Source of the DNA: Flavobacteriaceae bacterium UBA1115
Lineage (GTDB): Bacteria; Bacteroidota; Bacteroidia; Flavobacteriales; Flavobacteriaceae
Reading direction: 5' to 3'
DNA: 29,097 bases
NCBI GenBank assembly: GCA_002313325.1
Contig: DCBE01000028.1
Location: forward strand, 1-29,097
The notes beneath the pieces are model-generated. The model was not told the origin of the DNA, did no database searches, and saw nothing but the letters and a program-made list of their open reading frames with translations. The translations under genes and the position numbers were made by a program. Positions 8,001-14,135 of this stretch are shown in pieces (position 1 is the first letter of the stretch; every line of letters starts with the position of its first letter).

Positions 8001-8008
8001 CAAAACTA
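8001..8008 (-). promoter_or_regulatory. -7 box (TAGTTTTG) for the minus-strand GT4/tsaC/cca/ctaA chain
   Basis: On the minus strand TAGTTTTG fits TAnnTTTG and ends 4 nt before the ATG at 7996, implying a leaderless or near-leaderless transcript. No clear TTTG -33 element is found at the usual spacing. It sits back to back with the plus-strand promoter at 8014-8047. Confidence 0.45.
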
Positions 8009-8013
8009 CTCTA

Positions 8014-8047
8014 TTTGCCGGTAATGAATTTAAAAATACTAAATTTG
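8014..8047 (+). promoter_or_regulatory. Full Bacteroidota promoter (TTTG-N22-TAAATTTG) for the GT2-like gene
   Basis: TTTG at 8014-8017 and TAAATTTG at 8040-8047 are separated by 22 nt, within the 17-23 nt range of the Bacteroidota sigma-A promoter. The -7 box ends 5 nt before the ATG at 8053, so the mRNA is probably leaderless or nearly so. This is the best two-element match I found in the window. Confidence 0.6.
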
Positions 8048-8052
8048 AATAA

Positions 8053-9000
8053 ATGAAAATTAGCGGTTTTACTTTTTTGCGAAATACGTCTAAATTATAT
8101 TACCCTATACTTGAGTCTATACAATCGGCGTTGCCTATTGTAGATGAATTTGTAATCGCCCTTGGCAAAGGCGACGACGATGATGACTCAGAGGCGAAAA
8201 TTCGCAGTCTGCAATCAGATAAAATCAAAATTATTCACACTGAGTGGGATTTCGAAACCTTTGCAGGTGGAACAGAATACGCGCATCAGACCAATATAGC
8301 AAAGACGCGTTGCACGGGCGATTGGTTATTGTACCTGCAAGGAGATGAATTGATACACGAAGAAGATTACGATGAAATTAAATTGAAATGCAAGCAGTAT
8401 TTAGACAACGCATATGTTGATGGTTTTTTGTTTAATTATTATCATTTTTATGGCGATTACGATCACTATTTCCGAGACCATTGCTGGTATCCATTTGAAA
8501 TAAGAATAGTACGTAACGACCCTGAAATCCATTCTTTTGCAGACGCACAATCGTTTAGACGCATAACTGATTTTGATGGTAAAAGCTACCGCCAAAAAGA
8601 AGGAACTTCCAAGCTAAATGTGGTAAACCTCAATGCCAATATGTATCACTACGGATGGGTTCGCCCCCCATCGTTGATGCGAAAAAAGCGTATGTATTTT
8701 GCGAAAGCTTACCGAGGACATGCAGCAGCTAAAATAGAGTATGAAAAATATGCCGAGGGCTACGACTACGGACGTATGGATTATTGTTTAAAATTTAGAG
8801 GGACCCATCCAAAAGTTATGTACGATAAAATTAAAACGCTTGATTGGAAAGATTTACTCCGTTTTTCAGGACCAAATGTTATTGGCAGACCTGAAGCAAA
8901 GCACGAAAAACGTAAATATCGAATGATTGTTTGGATAGAGCGTACGTTCTTTGGGGGCAAGGTTTTAGGAGGGCATAAAAACTACATTGTCGTTAATTAG
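8053..9000 (+). CDS. GT2-like glycosyltransferase with QGDE in place of DxD
   Basis: The 315-residue protein resembles GT-A glycosyltransferases of family 2. The N-terminal beta strand is MKISGFTFLRN. VDEFVIALGKGDDDDDSE (30-47) is an acidic loop where GT2 enzymes have the DxGSxDxT segment, and TGDWLLYLQGDELIHEED (88-105) holds the catalytic metal region as QGDE (96-99). An aromatic stretch FNYYHFYGDYDHYF (127-140) and a late histidine segment NMYHYGWVRPPSLM (196-209) follow. No membrane segment is visible. It is transcribed alone, divergent from the GT4 chain, with a good promoter upstream and a possible hairpin terminator overlapping its end. Envelope glycan synthesis is inferred from the neighbouring glycosyltransferases; the sugar specificity is unknown. 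A non-transferase role is unlikely but cannot be excluded by sequence alone. Confidence 0.82.
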   Translation: MKISGFTFLRNTSKLYYPILESIQSALPIVDEFVIALGKGDDDDDSEAKIRSLQSDKIKIIHTEWDFETFAGGTEYAHQTNIAKTRCTGDWLLYLQGDELIHEEDYDEIKLKCKQYLDNAYVDGFLFNYYHFYGDYDHYFRDHCWYPFEIRIVRNDPEIHSFADAQSFRRITDFDGKSYRQKEGTSKLNVVNLNANMYHYGWVRPPSLMRKKRMYFAKAYRGHAAAKIEYEKYAEGYDYGRMDYCLKFRGTHPKVMYDKIKTLDWKDLLRFSGPNVIGRPEAKHEKRKYRMIVWIERTFFGGKVLGGHKNYIVVN

Positions 9001-9023
9001 TGATTTTAACGGTATGTTTTTTT
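8988..9023 (+). terminator. Possible intrinsic terminator after the GT2-like gene
   Basis: TGTCGTTAA (8988-8996) can pair with TTAACGGTA (9006-9014) across a 9-nt loop, using two G-U wobbles. A run of seven T follows at 9017-9023. The stem overlaps the last codons and the stop codon of the GT2-like gene. The stem is weak, so this is a moderate call. Confidence 0.4.
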
Positions 9024-9049
9024 ATTCAAAAAACGACCACTTGACTTGA

Positions 9050-9079
9050 CGTTTATTCATGCTATTGTTTAAATAAACG
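9050..9079. repeat. 8-bp inverted repeat in the convergent spacer 9001-9179
   Basis: CGTTTATT (9050-9057) and AATAAACG (9072-9079) are perfect inverted copies with a 14-nt loop, in the 179-bp spacer between two converging glycosyltransferase genes. It could form a weak hairpin, but no T-tract follows on either strand. A short tandem TTGACTTGAC (9041-9050) lies just before it. I see no gene in this spacer. Confidence 0.3.
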
Positions 9080-9179
9080 AGCTGCAGTACTTTTCGAATA
9101 AAGCAAAACAGTCCGCCAAAACATAAACGCCAAAAGCACCTGAGCTATAATTATTCTACAGTCACTAAGATTTCCATTT

Positions 9180-10292
9180 TCAATTAGGTTGGATTAAATC
9201 ATTATATACTTTGCCAGTTTGATTGATGGTTTTTTCCCAACTGAACATTTGGGCATAAGCAAAAGCAGCATCTAATTTTTGTGTATCATAATCCAGAAGT
9301 GCATCAATCCCAGCTGTTATGGCATTAATGTCAAAGGGGTGAGCAATGTGCGCATGGCCACCTGCAACTTCTGCAGATGCTCCCAGACTTCCAATTAAAA
9401 TAGGTTGTTTGTGATTCATGGCTTCGAGAATGGGTATTCCAAACCCTTCGTATAATGTAGGAAAAACAAACCCACTGGCATCATGATATAAAGACTGAAG
9501 TTCTTCATTTGACACATACCCCACGATTTTAACTTTATTTCCAGGGTCATTTCCATTAAAAAAAGAGTGAAACAGATCTGATCCCAAACCGTTTTTACCT
9601 GCGAATACCAACATATGTGTTTTTGATGCTTTGGAAGCTAAAAAGCCCTTCAAAATATTTAATGAATTTTTCCTTGTACTAATGCCGCCAACGCTTAGAA
9701 AATAAGGTCTTTCACTCGCTTTTTTTGTTTCCGTAATGGACTTTGAATTAAAGATCGGAGCCAAGTGCACAACATGAATCTTTTCTTGCGGATAGTCAAA
9801 GTGTTTTAAAAAATCTTCTTTTGTTTTTTGGCTGACTGAAATAATGGCATCTGCATGTTGTGAAATTTGCGATAGCAAATGAATTCGTTTCCTTACAAAA
9901 TATGGTGTTGCTATCCTAACTCCTTTCAATTCATCTGCCATAAAGGCGAGATCATGTATAGTCGCTACTTTTTTTACGCCTTTTGCGTTTATGAATGGCG
10001 CATGCGTAAAGTGCATTATTTTTACTTTTTTAAAATTCCATAATGGGGCGCCCTTTAAATACCAGCTTTTTGATATGTTTCGGGTAAAAGGAGCTAGATA
10101 TCGTTGCTTAAAGCGGCGCTTAAGCGGAAGAAAAAGATTTGGGTTGTAGGAATCGCTAGCATCAAAACCCTCAACCAATTTTTTGATATAAAAGGGGACT
10201 CCAGTATATCCTTTTGAAAATAATGTCGATCCTTCGAAACCAATTCTGATGATATGTTTAGGTCTTAATTCGGAGTTATCTGAGCGCATCAT
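9180..10292 (-). CDS. GT4-family glycosyltransferase
   Basis: A 370-residue GT-B glycosyltransferase of family GT4. Recognisable parts are IRIGFEGSTLFSKGYTGVP (15-33), the acceptor-side loop; ATIHDLAFM (110-118); ISVSQKTKEDFLKHF (151-165); FLSVGGISTRKN (198-209); and the E-x7-E motif EGFGIPILE (282-290). The layout is close to that of the GT4 at 6890-7996, so the two are probably related paralogues with different acceptors. It is predicted to be cytoplasmic and to act on a lipid-linked or LPS-core acceptor, which is inference from context. Two ATGs lie next to each other at the start (10292 and 10289). A 168-bp spacer separates it from the upstream GT4 and holds a -7 box at 10359-10366, so it may be transcribed separately. 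Donor sugar is unknown. Confidence 0.92.
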   Translation of the reverse strand: MMRSDNSELRPKHIIRIGFEGSTLFSKGYTGVPFYIKKLVEGFDASDSYNPNLFLPLKRRFKQRYLAPFTRNISKSWYLKGAPLWNFKKVKIMHFTHAPFINAKGVKKVATIHDLAFMADELKGVRIATPYFVRKRIHLLSQISQHADAIISVSQKTKEDFLKHFDYPQEKIHVVHLAPIFNSKSITETKKASERPYFLSVGGISTRKNSLNILKGFLASKASKTHMLVFAGKNGLGSDLFHSFFNGNDPGNKVKIVGYVSNEELQSLYHDASGFVFPTLYEGFGIPILEAMNHKQPILIGSLGASAEVAGGHAHIAHPFDINAITAGIDALLDYDTQKLDAAFAYAQMFSWEKTINQTGKVYNDLIQPN

Positions 10293-10358
10293 CTAAGGTT
10301 GCTTATTAAAAACATGAGTTATTCTAGCGGATAGATACTCTATACTGTTTTGTTTACT

Positions 10359-10366
10359 CAAATATA
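10359..10366 (-). promoter_or_regulatory. -7 box (TATATTTG) upstream of the GT4 gene ending at 9180
   Basis: On the minus strand TATATTTG matches TAnnTTTG and lies about 66 nt upstream of the ATG at 10292, leaving a 5' leader of roughly 60 nt. No clear TTTG -33 element is present upstream. The rest of the spacer 10293-10460 is AT-rich; AAATTAT/ATAATTT (10430-10448, 5-nt loop) may form a weak hairpin just after the upstream GT4 gene. Confidence 0.35.
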
Positions 10367-10460
10367 GGATAAACGTTAGATATGATAACGCTCTGCCTAG
10401 TTAATGAAATATAGATAGTTTCGCAGCTAAAATTATAAATAATAATTTATTTGCTAGTTG

Positions 10461-11453
10461 TTACTTAACCCAATCCAAAAATTTAGGCGTATCCACCGCT
10501 ATTGTTTGGGGTGAATTTCTGTTGATTTCTTTTCCCTGAACTACGCTCTCATAAAGATTCAGATAAGCTTTACTCATCTTCTCTGCATTAAAATGCGTTG
10601 CGGCATAATCGTGACAAGTTTTTGGGTCATAGTCTTGGCAATGTCTCATAGCTTCAATGAGTTTTGTGCTCGAATTACTAAGAAATCCTATGTTATGACT
10701 CACAAGTTCAGGCAAAGAACCGTAAGGCGTGCCAAAAACGGGTGCCCCAAAATACAAGCTTTCAATGATGGCCAAACCGAAGGGCTCGTGCCAGCGCACA
10801 GGAAAAACCAACCCTTTAGAGTGCTTTAGTTGATTTATTTTTTTTTCACCACCAATCATACCATAAAATCGGGCTCTAGGCTGCCAAGTAAAGCGAAACC
10901 CCATTTTTATGTTTAAACGGCTACCTCCAAGTACATGGAGTTTTTCCCCTTTGAGTTTGAGCGTGGTATTAATTGCTCCTTTTACATTTTTTAGGCGCCA
11001 TGCAGCTTTTGCTAAAAAATGAAAATACGAACGTTTGTTATCCAGTTGAGGATTTCCATAGTCATCCCAGTCCAGGCCATTGTGAACAAAAGCCTCTGCA
11101 TTATGTCTCTTAGCATGATTTTCAGAAACAAACACGGTATTTTTATCGAGTGATTCAGCTGGATTTGGATTACCGTGAATGGTTACTAAATAAGGAACCT
11201 GAAGCTTTTCTACCCCTTTTGGTGTAAAATGAAAATGAACCAAATCAATATCTTTGGGGATTTGATCAATCACATCAAGCTCGGGATTTCTCTCAATGAT
11301 TTTGGCAAAGCCACACATTGACCCTTGCGCTACTAAAAAACTAACCTTATGTCCTAAGCGTGTTAATGTTTTTCCTAAATACCAAATAACTCGCTCAGTT
11401 CCACCGTAATAGATAACGGGCAACTTACAGTTATTTACAATTAGTATGTTCAT
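10461..11453 (-). CDS. GT4-family glycosyltransferase, cotranscribed with dapD
   Basis: A 330-residue glycosyltransferase of family GT4, shorter than its two neighbours. It starts MNILIVNNCKLPVIYYGGTE (1-20), with the Gly-Gly-Thr-Glu acceptor loop typical of enzymes similar to UDP-glucose-dependent GT4 members. LVHFHF (71-76) and VPYLVTIHGNP (86-96) follow, then AAWRLKNVKG (150-159) in place of the usual R-x-x-x-K-N donor segment, and the E-x7-E motif EPFGLAIIE (223-231). It is predicted to be cytoplasmic. The ATG at 11453 lies 5 nt after the dapD stop, so it is almost certainly read from the dapD promoter. No biochemical link to lysine or peptidoglycan synthesis can be shown from the sequence. 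Sugar specificity is unknown. Confidence 0.9.
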   Translation of the reverse strand: MNILIVNNCKLPVIYYGGTERVIWYLGKTLTRLGHKVSFLVAQGSMCGFAKIIERNPELDVIDQIPKDIDLVHFHFTPKGVEKLQVPYLVTIHGNPNPAESLDKNTVFVSENHAKRHNAEAFVHNGLDWDDYGNPQLDNKRSYFHFLAKAAWRLKNVKGAINTTLKLKGEKLHVLGGSRLNIKMGFRFTWQPRARFYGMIGGEKKINQLKHSKGLVFPVRWHEPFGLAIIESLYFGAPVFGTPYGSLPELVSHNIGFLSNSSTKLIEAMRHCQDYDPKTCHDYAATHFNAEKMSKAYLNLYESVVQGKEINRNSPQTIAVDTPKFLDWVK

Positions 11454-11458
11454 TGTAG

Positions 11459-12268
11459 TTACACCGCTAGGTTATGCTCTCTTAACGCATCGTTTAGTGA
11501 GGTTTTCTTGTTGGTGCTTTCCTTTCGCTTTCCAATAATCAAGGCACAAGACACTTGATAATCACCGGCAGCAAAGTTTTTAGTATAACTACCCGGAATG
11601 ACTACAGAGCGAGCAGGAACAACTCCTTTTCGTTCAACAGGCTCATCACCCGTAACATCAATAATTTTAGTAGAACCCGTCAGTACTACATTGGCTCCTA
11701 ATACGGCTTCTTTTTCTACGTGAACGCCCTCAACTACTATACAGCGTGAGCCTATAAACGCATTGTCTTCAATAATCACGGGAGCAGCTTGCAGGGGCTC
11801 TAAAACACCGCCAATGCCAACACCACCACTTAGGTGAACGTTTTTGCCAATTTGTGCACAGCTTCCAACAGTGGCCCAAGTATCGACCATCGTACCTTCG
11901 TCTACGTAGGCGCCAATGTTAACATAAGAAGGCATCAATATTGTACCAGAAGAAATATAGGCTCCTTTACGTGCCACTGCATGGGGTACAACACGAATAC
12001 CTTTTTCTTTATAACCTGTTTTTAGTGGAATTTTATCATGAAACTCAAGAGTTCCAGCTTCAATGGTTTCCATTTTTTGAATGGGGAAGTAGAGCACCAC
12101 GGCTTTTTTTACCCATTCGTTGACTTGCCACCCATTATCGGTGGGTTCAGCCACACGAAGTATTCCTTGATCCAACTGCTCAATGACCGAACGAATGGCT
12201 TGTTGTGTTTCTTCTTCTTTTAAAAGGGTACGGTCGTCCCAAGCGGCTTCGATTATAGCTCTACTCAT
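11459..12268 (-). CDS. dapD: 2,3,4,5-tetrahydropyridine-2,6-dicarboxylate N-succinyltransferase
   Basis: DapD transfers succinyl from succinyl-CoA to tetrahydrodipicolinate in the succinylase branch of diaminopimelate/lysine synthesis, supplying peptidoglycan precursors. The 269-residue protein begins MSRAIIEAAWDDRTLLKEEE, matching the helical N-terminal domain of the family, then KGIRVVPHAVARKGAYI leads into a left-handed beta-helix of hexapeptide repeats (for example VNIGAYVDEGTMVDTWATVG, and CAQIGKNVHLSGGVGIGG). The tail includes VSCALIIGKRKE. A longer frame opens at a TTG further upstream, but the ATG at 12268 is preferred for length and because a -7 box lies just upstream of it. The gene is divergent from ruvX and is followed 5 nt later by a GT4 gene. 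Confidence is high. Confidence 0.96.
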   Translation of the reverse strand: MSRAIIEAAWDDRTLLKEEETQQAIRSVIEQLDQGILRVAEPTDNGWQVNEWVKKAVVLYFPIQKMETIEAGTLEFHDKIPLKTGYKEKGIRVVPHAVARKGAYISSGTILMPSYVNIGAYVDEGTMVDTWATVGSCAQIGKNVHLSGGVGIGGVLEPLQAAPVIIEDNAFIGSRCIVVEGVHVEKEAVLGANVVLTGSTKIIDVTGDEPVERKGVVPARSVVIPGSYTKNFAAGDYQVSCALIIGKRKESTNKKTSLNDALREHNLAV

Positions 12269-12280
12269 TTGAATTTTTTT

Positions 12281-12308
12281 CAAAGATAAGTTTTGAGATG
12301 AAACCAAA
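12281..12308 (-). promoter_or_regulatory. Promoter of dapD (TTTG-N16-TATCTTTG)
   Basis: On the minus strand TTTG (12305-12308) precedes TATCTTTG (12281-12288) with 16 nt between them, close to the Bacteroidota promoter spacing. The box ends 12 nt before the ATG at 12268. It would lie inside the coding frame if the upstream TTG were used, which supports the shorter start. Confidence 0.5.
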
Positions 12309-12334
12309 TCCATGATTTCCAAAAATTCATTACT

Positions 12335-12342
12335 TACCTTTG
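12335..12342 (+). promoter_or_regulatory. -7 box (TACCTTTG) of the ruvX-def-mazG operon
   Basis: TACCTTTG matches TAnnTTTG and ends 4 nt before the ruvX ATG at 12347, implying a leaderless or near-leaderless mRNA. There is only a TTTC-like partial -33 element near 12315-12318. It is back to back with the dapD promoter at 12281-12308. Confidence 0.45.
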
Positions 12343-12346
12343 TACC

Positions 12347-12766
12347 ATGGCTAGAATAATGGCAATAGATTATGGAACAAAACGCTGTGGCATTGCTGTT
12401 ACAGATCCGTTACAGACCTGTGCTTTTGGCTTGGATACTGTTTCACCAAATGACTTGTTACCATATCTAAAAAATTACACTAGCCAAGAGCAGGTGACCC
12501 AGATCGTTGTTGGCGCCCCCAAACAGCGGGATAACAACCCCTCAGCAGTAGAAATTAAAATAACACCCTTTGTTGCCCAATTAAAAACGCAGTTTCCTGA
12601 AATCAATGTTGTGCGTCATGACGAAAGGTTTACATCCAAAATGGCAAAACAATCCCTTTTGATTAGTGGTGCTCCAAAAAAAGTGCGTAAAAAAAAAGAA
12701 GTTATTGATAAATTGAGCGCAACACTTATATTGCAAGGGTATTTAGATCAACAGCAAAACGTATGA
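12347..12766 (+). CDS. ruvX: Putative pre-16S rRNA nuclease / Holliday junction resolvase (RuvX/YqgF)
   Basis: The 139-residue protein has an RNase H-like fold typical of YqgF/RuvX, reported as a nuclease in 16S rRNA 5'-end maturation and, in some bacteria, as a Holliday junction resolvase. Motifs seen are IMAIDYGTKRCGIAVTD (4-20) with catalytic D8, QIVVGAPK (52-59), RHDERFTS (90-97) with E93, and KEVIDKLSATLILQGYL (117-133) with D121, so the acidic triad appears complete. The second motif is usually VVGLP; here it is VVGAP. It is the first gene of a three-gene operon: its stop overlaps the def start by 4 nt (ATGA). It diverges from dapD. Confidence 0.94.
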   Translation: MARIMAIDYGTKRCGIAVTDPLQTCAFGLDTVSPNDLLPYLKNYTSQEQVTQIVVGAPKQRDNNPSAVEIKITPFVAQLKTQFPEINVVRHDERFTSKMAKQSLLISGAPKKVRKKKEVIDKLSATLILQGYLDQQQNV

Positions 12767-13353
12767 TACTTCCCATTGTAGCCTATGGCGACCCTGTATT
12801 AAAGAAGAAAGCCGTTAACGTAGAAAAACACCATCTAAAACTTAAAGAACTCATCAGTGATATGTGGGAAACCATGTATGCCGCTTATGGCGTGGGCCTT
12901 GCAGCTCCTCAAATTGGGGAGTCACTTCGTTTGTTTATCGTTGACGGCAGTCCATTTGCCCAAGACAAATCACTTGATAACGTAGAGCAACAAGAGCTAA
13001 AGGCATTTAAAAAAGTATTTATCAACCCCGAGATCATCTCGTGTAGCGGAGTAAAAGAATCGTTTAACGAGGGATGTCTCAGCATCCCCGATGTCAGAGA
13101 GGATGTTACCCGACTCTCTACAATTGAAATTGCCTACTATAATGAGCAGTTTGAAATGGTAGAAGAAGAAATAAGCGGCTTGTCTGCTCGCATCGTACAG
13201 CACGAATTTGATCACATTGAAGGGATTTTGTTTACAGATAAATTGGGGCCACTAAAAAAGAAATTGCTCAAACCCAAACTCGCACAAATATCCCGTGGCA
13301 ATATAAATCCAGATTACCTTATGCGATTTCCTAGCAAAACCAGCATTCGGTAA
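12763..13353 (+). CDS. def: Peptide deformylase
   Basis: The enzyme removes the formyl group from the N-terminal methionine of new proteins and is a metal-dependent cytosolic hydrolase. All three family motifs are present: GVGLAAPQIG (43-52), EGCLSIP (103-109) with the metal-ligand Cys, and QHEFDH (146-151) with the two His ligands and the catalytic Glu. The length of 196 residues is normal; the insert between motifs 1 and 2 (residues 65-85, acidic) is longer than in E. coli Def, as I expect for Bacteroidota enzymes. The start overlaps ruvX by 4 nt and the stop overlaps the mazG start by 1 nt (TAATG), so translation is probably coupled. Confidence is very high. Confidence 0.97.
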   Translation: MILPIVAYGDPVLKKKAVNVEKHHLKLKELISDMWETMYAAYGVGLAAPQIGESLRLFIVDGSPFAQDKSLDNVEQQELKAFKKVFINPEIISCSGVKESFNEGCLSIPDVREDVTRLSTIEIAYYNEQFEMVEEEISGLSARIVQHEFDHIEGILFTDKLGPLKKKLLKPKLAQISRGNINPDYLMRFPSKTSIR

Positions 13354-14135
13354 TGGATAGCAAACGCACCATACAGCTTAAAGCATTTGATCGTTTGTTG
13401 ACCATTATGGACGAATTGCGTACCAATTGTCCTTGGGACAAAAAGCAAACTTTTTCTTCGTTACGTCAACTAACCATTGAAGAAACCTACGAACTCAGTG
13501 AGGCCTTATTGTCGGGCGACTTGGAGGAGGTAAAACATGAGTTGGGCGACCTGTTGTTGCATATTATTTTTTACTCTAAAATTGGAAGTGAACAAGAGGC
13601 TTTTGATATTGCTGATGTGGCCAATGCAATCTCTGAAAAACTTATCGATAGGCATCCACATATTTACGGAGACGTAGAAGTCAAAGACGAAATAGATGTG
13701 AAAAAAAATTGGGAAAAACTCAAGCTTAAGGGAGGAAACACAGGCGTTTTATCCGGAGTTCCCAAAAGCTTGCCCAGCATGGTCATGGCCAGCCGTATGC
13801 AAGATAAAGCTGCAGGTATTGGTTTTGATTGGAAAACTATTGATGGGGTAAAAGATAAAATTCAAGAGGAATTAAGTGAATTGGACTACGAAATTAATTA
13901 TGGTACAAAAGAAAAAATTTCAGATGAACTGGGGGATGTGTTCTTTTCGCTCGTCAATTATGCGCGCTTTTTGAAGATCAATCCCGACGATGCACTCTCA
14001 TCAACAAATAGAAGTTTTCGCAGCCGTTTTGAAGCCATGGAAAAAATGGCCACACAACAAGGTAAGGCGCTTGACAGCCTAACAACTGAAGAATGGGAAC
14101 AGCTTTGGCAATCAGCCAAAAAGGAGCAGCGCTAA
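13353..14135 (+). CDS. mazG: Nucleoside triphosphate pyrophosphohydrolase
   Basis: MazG hydrolyses NTPs and dNTPs to monophosphate and pyrophosphate, a nucleotide-pool cleaning role. The 260-residue protein has two MazG-type halves. The N-terminal half has NCPWDKKQTFSSLRQLTIEE (starting about residue 24), followed by ELSEALLSGDLEEVKHELGD with the EExxE and ExxD metal ligands. The C-terminal half has KIQEELSELDYEINYGTKEK followed by DELGDVFFSLVNYARF. This is the long two-domain form, as in E. coli MazG. No mazEF toxin-antitoxin genes are nearby, so the gene is in a housekeeping rather than stress-module context. It is the last gene of the plus-strand operon; its end overlaps the convergent DUF349 gene by 4 nt, leaving no room for a separate terminator. 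Confidence 0.96.
   Translation: MDSKRTIQLKAFDRLLTIMDELRTNCPWDKKQTFSSLRQLTIEETYELSEALLSGDLEEVKHELGDLLLHIIFYSKIGSEQEAFDIADVANAISEKLIDRHPHIYGDVEVKDEIDVKKNWEKLKLKGGNTGVLSGVPKSLPSMVMASRMQDKAAGIGFDWKTIDGVKDKIQEELSELDYEINYGTKEKISDELGDVFFSLVNYARFLKINPDDALSSTNRSFRSRFEAMEKMATQQGKALDSLTTEEWEQLWQSAKKEQR

Noticed and set aside
9001..9179. An open reading frame of about 43 codons on the minus strand after the GT4 gene at 9180, ending ...RLFKQ and lying in a different frame from that gene.
   Set aside because: It has no start codon of its own, no recognisable family, and this length arises by chance in AT-rich DNA. The GT4 gene already has a normal C-terminus.
12269..12322. TTG-initiated N-terminal extension of DapD by 18 residues.
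   Set aside because: The dapD promoter (12281-12308) lies inside it, and the ATG at 12268 matches the family N-terminus.
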